Shown here: positions 5,940 through 9,398 of the stretch, one piece after another
Layout: the number at the start of each line of letters is the position of its first letter
Numbering within the stretch: the first letter of the stretch is position 1
NCBI GenBank assembly: GCA_009776995.1
Contig: WRMR01000166.1
Span: forward strand, 1 to 9,398
From: Planctomycetaceae bacterium
Lineage (GTDB): Bacteria; Planctomycetota; Planctomycetia; Pirellulales; Thermoguttaceae
DNA length: 9,398 bases
Direction: 5' to 3'
The notes under the pieces: model-generated
The model's database searches: none
The model's input: the letters and a program-made list of their open reading frames with translations, nothing else
Told to the model about the DNA's origin: nothing
Program-made: the position numbers and the translations under genes

Positions 5940-6041
5940 CAGGCGGAGCATTGCATGATATTCGGGTTATGCGGCCTGTATGAAGTTTCCTGATTTGGTA
6001 AGGATAATCCAGCGGAAAAGTTGTGAAAATTGCAAAAATCG

Positions 6042-6070
6042 TTGATATTTCCCTTAATTTCTGTTATGAT
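6042..6070 (+). promoter_or_regulatory. Putative sigma70-type promoter of the pil operon
   Basis: TTGATA (6042-6047), 17 bases, TATGAT (6065-6070). Both boxes are close to consensus and the spacing is ideal. Transcription would begin near 6077 and give a leader of about 124 bases containing the hairpin at 6152-6172. It is the best promoter match seen in the window. Confidence 0.6.
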
Positions 6071-6151
6071 GATAGGTTGGATAGGCAGAATTTTAGCTTT
6101 TGACATCCCCCGCCCGCCATTTCTTTGGCAGAATCATCCGAAGTATATTGC

Positions 6152-6172
6152 GGTGGTCATGATTTGACCGCC
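6152..6172. repeat. GGTGGTCA/TGACCGCC hairpin in the pil operon leader
   Basis: GGTGGTCA (6152-6159) pairs with TGACCGCC (6165-6172) across five bases, including one G-U pair. The arms are identical to those at 5610-5630, only the loop differs, so it is a third member of that short palindrome family. It ends 28 bases before the pilM-like start codon, in the predicted 5' leader. Confidence 0.55.
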
Positions 6173-6200
6173 CCACCTTTGGCAATCATTTCAGGAACGC

Positions 6201-7970
6201 ATGGCACACTATCTCGCAGTCGATTGGGATACGACGGAACTTCGGCTGGTTCTGGCGGCATCCCAACGGGGTTCGATCAGGATACTCAAAGCGGAATCCG
6301 AGCCGCTTGAGTTCGAAGACGATCCGGACGGAAAGACAAACGTAAACATCGGTCTGACGTTGAAAAACCTTATCAAGCGTCACAAAGCTCCCCATGCGCC
6401 GCTGTTGCTCGGACTGAATCGCGCGTCGGTCGATATGATGACGTTCCGGTTACCCAGATCGAAGCCGGAAGAACTGCCCGATCTGGTCAAAAATCAGGCA
6501 TTGCGCGATTCACCCGGTTTTACCGAGACCAGTCCGCTTGATTTTATTGTTTCCCCCGCCTCGGAGGGGGATTATCTCCGAACCATCGCCGCGACGATTT
6601 CCAAGGCTCAGTTGAAACAATATCGCGGCATGTGTCAGGCCGCCGGATTGCGTGCCAAGCGGATTGAATTCCGGCCGTTGGCACTTGCCGAATTGTATTG
6701 GAACTCCACTCCCGCCGACAGCCGGCCCGTGTTGCTGGTGCAATGTACGCAGTCGGAAATTGACATGGTGGTCGTGGAAGAGACGAATGTCGCGTTCGTC
6801 CGTTCGATCAAGCTGCCCGAATCGCTCTCCGACGAGGAACGCACAAGCCGCATCGTGTCAGAAATCGCGCGGACCATTGCCGTCTCCCGCCAGGAAGTCG
6901 AGGGGGCTGCACTCGAAAAGGTCATTGTGTATGGCGACGCCGATGAATTCCAGCCGTTGCTGGAACGCCTGACCGATCAGGAAATCAATGCGGTTGTTCA
7001 AAATCCGTTCCAGCTTCCTTGCGTTTTTGCGCCCGCGAGGGCAAAAATCACCGGAGCTTCGGATAACCCCGGTCATTACGCTTCACTGTTCGGCATGATT
7101 TTGAGCGAGCAGTCGAAAGCACCGGTACGCATCGACTTCCTGCACCCTCGCGAAAAGCCGCAGCCGCTCAACATCGCGCGTTTCGTTGTGCTGTTTTTGC
7201 TGTTGGTCGGCATTGTCGGTTTTGCCGCCTACTTCTGGAACAAACAACAGCTCGCGCAACTCGAAGAACGCCTGGCCGGTCTCAACACCGCGATTGAGCA
7301 ATTGACAGGAGAATACTGGCAACAAAACCCCAAATATGCTCAATTATCGCAAGCCAGCACTTGGGATTATCAGCAAATGGTCTGGCTCGATGAATTGCGG
7401 GACATTTCGGTCCGTTTACCCGATGAACAGGATTTGGTGATAGATCAAATCAGTTTTGCCCTTGCCCGGCCCTATTGCGTTATCGATTTGGTCGCTCGTG
7501 TTCGTGATACGGGCGTCATCCGTCAGATCATTTCAAATTTTCAGAGTGACAACCACCACACAGTCACCGTTGCTAACCAACGTCCCGTCAGGGGCGGTGG
7601 CGGATACCCGGTCATCTGTTCAATCCGTATTGCTGTGGCGAAACGTGATTATTCGTACTACCAATATTTCCTCTTGCCCGAACTCCAGAAAATATCTTCG
7701 ACGATGCCCGATGCTCTGCGGAATGAACCGGCGCAACCCACGCCTGCGGTTCCGCAGGCGCAGGAACCGCCTGTTGAGCCGCCGCCGCAGAAAAAACCGG
7801 CGTTGCCGCATGTTTTTCCACCGGAATACGTGCCGAACGATGTACCTGACGAAGTGCCGGAAGACACACCGGAGGCCGATACAACAGGGGATAAAGCTCA
7901 AGAGGAAACCTTACCGGAAGGGGCCGCTCCCGACATGGAACCAACCCCGGAGGAAGGAGGTGACGCATGA
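6201..7970 (+). CDS. PilM-PilN-like (GspL-like) fusion protein of a type IV pilus/type II secretion platform
   Basis: A 589-aa protein. Residues 1-305 follow the actin-like PilM/GspL cytoplasmic pattern: VDWDTTELRLVLA (7-19), FRLPRSKPEELPDLVKNQAL (82-101) and LDFIV (113-117). They then show RIEFRPLALAEL (154-165), a second beta-hairpin at VLLVQCTQSEIDMVVVEE (177-194), and SLFGMIL (295-301). FLHPREKP (313-320) resembles the LLPWR entry motif of PilN, followed by one membrane helix (about 325-345), a coiled coil (346-372) and a periplasmic domain to about 490. The tail (508-589) is rich in Pro and Glu. Usual PilM DxGxxxxK and DIGA nucleotide motifs are replaced (DWDTTE, QCTQSE), so ATP binding may be lost. 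It would couple the cytoplasmic motor to the inner-membrane platform. The start has AGGA four bases upstream. The gene overlaps the next by four bases (ATGA). Confidence 0.72.
   Translation: MAHYLAVDWDTTELRLVLAASQRGSIRILKAESEPLEFEDDPDGKTNVNIGLTLKNLIKRHKAPHAPLLLGLNRASVDMMTFRLPRSKPEELPDLVKNQALRDSPGFTETSPLDFIVSPASEGDYLRTIAATISKAQLKQYRGMCQAAGLRAKRIEFRPLALAELYWNSTPADSRPVLLVQCTQSEIDMVVVEETNVAFVRSIKLPESLSDEERTSRIVSEIARTIAVSRQEVEGAALEKVIVYGDADEFQPLLERLTDQEINAVVQNPFQLPCVFAPARAKITGASDNPGHYASLFGMILSEQSKAPVRIDFLHPREKPQPLNIARFVVLFLLLVGIVGFAAYFWNKQQLAQLEERLAGLNTAIEQLTGEYWQQNPKYAQLSQASTWDYQQMVWLDELRDISVRLPDEQDLVIDQISFALARPYCVIDLVARVRDTGVIRQIISNFQSDNHHTVTVANQRPVRGGGGYPVICSIRIAVAKRDYSYYQYFLLPELQKISSTMPDALRNEPAQPTPAVPQAQEPPVEPPPQKKPALPHVFPPEYVPNDVPDEVPEDTPEADTTGDKAQEETLPEGAAPDMEPTPEEGGDA
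7741..7760. repeat. Near-perfect palindrome inside the Pro-rich coding tail
   Basis: CGCCTGCGG (7741-7749) and CCGCAGGCG (7752-7760) are exact reverse complements separated by TT. A competing stem, GGTTCC (7748-7753) with GGAACC (7763-7768), overlaps it. It encodes part of the PAVPQAQEPP stretch. Such palindromes can form by chance in GC-rich Pro/Ala codons. Confidence 0.35.
7954..7963 (+). promoter_or_regulatory. Strong ribosome-binding site for the PilO-like gene
   Basis: AAGGAGGTGA is complementary to the full anti-Shine-Dalgarno. It lies in the last codons of the upstream gene, with six bases between GGAGG and the ATG at 7967. Together with the ATGA overlap this indicates translational coupling and independent high initiation of the second gene. 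Confidence 0.85.
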
Positions 7971-8896
7971 AAAACTGGCGAAATCTTCTCATGTTGATTG
8001 CGTTTTTGGGTTTTTGCGTCTGGTACGGCGGGACTTATGCTTACCGAACACAGTTCGTCGAGCCTCGAAAAAAATTGCGGGAAGATATCAAAAAGGCAGA
8101 GGACACCAAGGCGATGTTCGAGGAAAGCATCAGCAAAGAAGAAAGTGCTTTGCAGCAACTGGCCTTGCAAGACTTGTACCGCCGTTCGTTGCCGACGGGA
8201 AATGCGGCGACACTGTATCACAGTTGGCTGATCGAAGCGGGAAACAACTGTCTGTTTGAGGACCTTTCGGTGGTTTCGCGGGGTGTGCAGCAAACACGGT
8301 ATAATTACTACGTGGTGCGATTCCAGTTGGACGCCCGAACGTCGCTCGACGATTTGAGTCGCTTTTTGTATGAGTTTTATTGGGTGCCTTACCTGCACAA
8401 AATCACTTATCTCGAAATACTCCCTGTCGAAAACGCCGATCTGATTGACATCTCCATGCAAATCGAAGGCTTGAGCCTGCTCCGGTTCCCCGATAACACC
8501 ACACCGTTTCCGCTCCACGACCGATTGCCCGACGGCTACTGGCGACGCCTTTCCAGCGGGTTGCTCGAAACTTATACCGAGCCGATCGACAAGCGAAACT
8601 TGTTGCAATTCTCACGCGGCGGGATCGATGCATCGGACCGCGCCCGGCTGACGGCCATCGTTCATATCGGCGGCGAACCGGAGTTTTGGATCCATAGCGA
8701 GTTGGAAAACCGCACGATACACGTCCAACTTAAAGAACAGTTTCGCATCGGCTCGTTCATCGGACAGATCGTCGAAGTCTTCGGCGGGGATGTGATCCTC
8801 GAAACAGCCGGCACGTCCAGCCGCCCGGCCATGCGCTGGGTCCTCAGCCAGGGTGAATATCTCAGCAAAGCCATCGCCGTGGGGAATGAGTATTAA
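7967..8896 (+). CDS. PilO-like inner-membrane protein with a PilP-like C-terminal domain
   Basis: A 309-aa protein with a short basic N-terminus, one membrane helix (about 7-26), a charged coiled coil (31-66) and a PilO-like alpha/beta domain (about 78-172; LIEAGNNCLFEDLSVVS, then MQIEGLSLLRF), so it is a bitopic periplasmic scaffold protein. PilO alone usually ends here (about 200 aa). A linker, RNLLQFSRGG (210-219), leads to a beta-rich segment, LTAIVHIGGEPEFWIHS, FRIGSFIGQIVEVFGGDVIL and RWVLSQGEYL (228-299). This resembles the PilP/GspC homology region that contacts the secretin. I therefore read it as a PilO-PilP-like fusion; the second half is inference from pattern. It follows the PilM-PilN-like gene with overlap, so the two genes would together cover PilM-N-O-P functions. 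No secretin or motor ATPase gene lies within the window. Confidence 0.65.
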   Translation: MKNWRNLLMLIAFLGFCVWYGGTYAYRTQFVEPRKKLREDIKKAEDTKAMFEESISKEESALQQLALQDLYRRSLPTGNAATLYHSWLIEAGNNCLFEDLSVVSRGVQQTRYNYYVVRFQLDARTSLDDLSRFLYEFYWVPYLHKITYLEILPVENADLIDISMQIEGLSLLRFPDNTTPFPLHDRLPDGYWRRLSSGLLETYTEPIDKRNLLQFSRGGIDASDRARLTAIVHIGGEPEFWIHSELENRTIHVQLKEQFRIGSFIGQIVEVFGGDVILETAGTSSRPAMRWVLSQGEYLSKAIAVGNEY

Positions 8897-8949
8897 AGAC
8901 TGGGGCCGCAAACAAACAAGTTGTTCAACAACAGCATCCGGGAACGTAA

Positions 8950-9069
8950 GGACTCACGCCAAAATAAGCTGTTCGACAAATCAGAGCCGCGACGGTAACG
9001 AAACGGTTATTCCGCTCGATAACTCTCGCGGCTCTGATTGAAATGTTCACTTTATTTTTGCGCGACTCC
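8950..9069 (-). mobile_element. MITE-like element, copy 3 (complete, inverted)
   Basis: The reverse complement aligns with 1902-2022 over its whole length (120 against 121 bases, about 16 differences by eye). It includes both ends (GGAGTC and GAGTCC) and the paired stems ATCAGAGCCGCGA/TCGCGGCTCTGA, interrupted at the outermost base. The inner GAGCGG hairpin is degraded (GAGCGGAATAACCGTTTC). It lies between the convergent pil operon and the Fis-type regulator, 53 bases after the PilO-like stop codon. Its transcribed stem-loop could serve as the mRNA end for both genes, since no other terminator is seen there. Confidence 0.72.
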
Positions 9070-9109
9070 CAAGTGCCCGGTTTCACAACGTCGTTCCCAC
9101 GGCTATCAT

Positions 9110-9398
9110 TTACGCGGATTTTTTGGATTCCTGCTGGCTGAGTTTGTTGTAGAGTGTTTTGAGGCTGATGCCGAGTTCTTCGGCGGCTTTGTTCTTGTTG
9201 CCCTTATGCCGGTCGAGCGCATTGTTGATGGCTTCGATTTCCAGGTCGCGCAGACTTTTCATATCGTTCGGTTGCACCGCCGATTGCGTCGTGCCACCGC
9301 CGGAAATTTTGCCTTCATTGCTGATGATGTGCAATCGCGGCTGGGCTTCCGATGCACAGTGCGGTTGCGCACGCAAAAACGGTTGCGGCAGGGCTTCA
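9110..9398 (-). CDS. Fis-type HTH C-terminus, probably of a sigma54-dependent response regulator (partial)
   Basis: The frame is open to the window edge, giving 95 residues of a larger protein whose N-terminus lies beyond 9398. Residues 48-88 of the visible part (SLRDLEIEAINNALDRHKGN, KNKAAEELGISLKTLYNKLS) form a Fis/NtrC-type DNA-binding domain: the ExxxIxxALxxxxGNxxxAAxxLGIsxxTLYxKL pattern is clear. In NtrC-family activators this domain ends the protein after a receiver and an AAA+ domain, and it binds enhancer-like upstream sites. The preceding 47 residues look like the linker. The AAA+ part with its GAFTGA motif is not in view, so the sigma54 assignment is inferred. TAA at 9110-9112 is the natural end. 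It converges on the pil operon. Confidence 0.8.
   Translation of the reverse strand, partial: EALPQPFLRAQPHCASEAQPRLHIISNEGKISGGGTTQSAVQPNDMKSLRDLEIEAINNALDRHKGNKNKAAEELGISLKTLYNKLSQQESKKSA

Larger units (their letters stand above)
5236..6200. other. Gene-free repeat-rich intergenic region
   Basis: No frame on either strand shows a recognisable domain or a start with a ribosome-binding site; the longer open frames cross the repeat units described separately. The region contains inverted-repeat units at 5281-5437 and 5591-5772, a second copy of the first unit's arm at 5791-5868, and half a MITE-like element at 5869-5939. The promoter and leader of the pil operon come last (6042-6200). Bases 5438-5590 show nothing identifiable. 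Confidence 0.6.

Noticed and set aside
5595..5951. 118-residue minus-strand open frame in the intergenic region
   Set aside because: Its peptide is a concatenation of repeat translations, including the QSRDGNGAVISLD stretch from the MITE-like element, with no domain and no ribosome-binding site.
1..9398. CRISPR array, toxin-antitoxin pair or phage defence island
   Set aside because: No regularly spaced direct repeats, no cas genes and no paired small toxin/antitoxin frames were seen; the repeats present are dispersed and palindromic.

Overview
The window looks like a chromosomal segment of a planctomycete (Planctomycetota, perhaps a Pirellulales/Thermoguttaceae-type lineage). This is inferred from content, not from a marker gene. 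The clues are a decayed DUF1559-type (prepilin-like) gene fragment, a small CxxC/CxxC zinc-ribbon protein of a kind I associate with planctomycetes, a condensed type IV pilus/type II secretion inner-membrane module (PilM-PilN-like fusion followed by a PilO-like protein with a PilP-like tail), and intergenic regions full of small inverted-repeat elements.

Layout. Bases 1-600 are a gene graveyard. They hold the N-terminal part of a group II intron-type reverse transcriptase (+ strand, with one internal stop and a 3' truncation) and a DUF1559-like fragment on the - strand with two frameshifts. An AT-rich stretch follows (590-899). Next come a 79-aa zinc-ribbon protein (900-1139) and a CPBP intramembrane protease (1182-1841). 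hemB (2057-3076) has a promoter-like sequence at 1855-1883, and its 5' leader contains a ~121-bp terminal-inverted-repeat element. A minus-strand tRNA-Cys(GCA) (3232-3304) with its own terminator and promoter-like boxes separates hemB from a 601-aa asparagine-synthetase-like protein (3430-5235). The N-terminal domain of that protein lacks the catalytic Cys2 of glutaminases, so it may be a non-glutamine-using amide or lactam synthetase.

Bases 5236-6200 have no credible gene and form a nest of short inverted repeats. At least three families occur there, one fused to half of the element found before hemB, and there is a near-perfect 18-bp stem hairpin. After a good sigma70-type promoter (6042-6070) lies the translationally coupled pilMN-like/pilOP-like pair (6201-8896, ATGA overlap, strong Shine-Dalgarno). 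A third copy of the ~120-bp element (8950-9069, inverted) sits between this operon and the convergent C-terminal end of a Fis-type, probably sigma54-dependent, regulator (9110-9398, cut by the window edge).

How they work together: the pil pair probably builds the inner-membrane assembly platform of a type IV pilus or type II secretion machine. The other genes (haem biosynthesis, tRNA-Cys, the synthetase-like enzyme, the membrane protease) show no clear functional link to it. The most distinctive feature is the repeat ecology: a MITE-like ~121-bp element in three copies within 7.2 kb, always intergenic and in one case inside the hemB leader.
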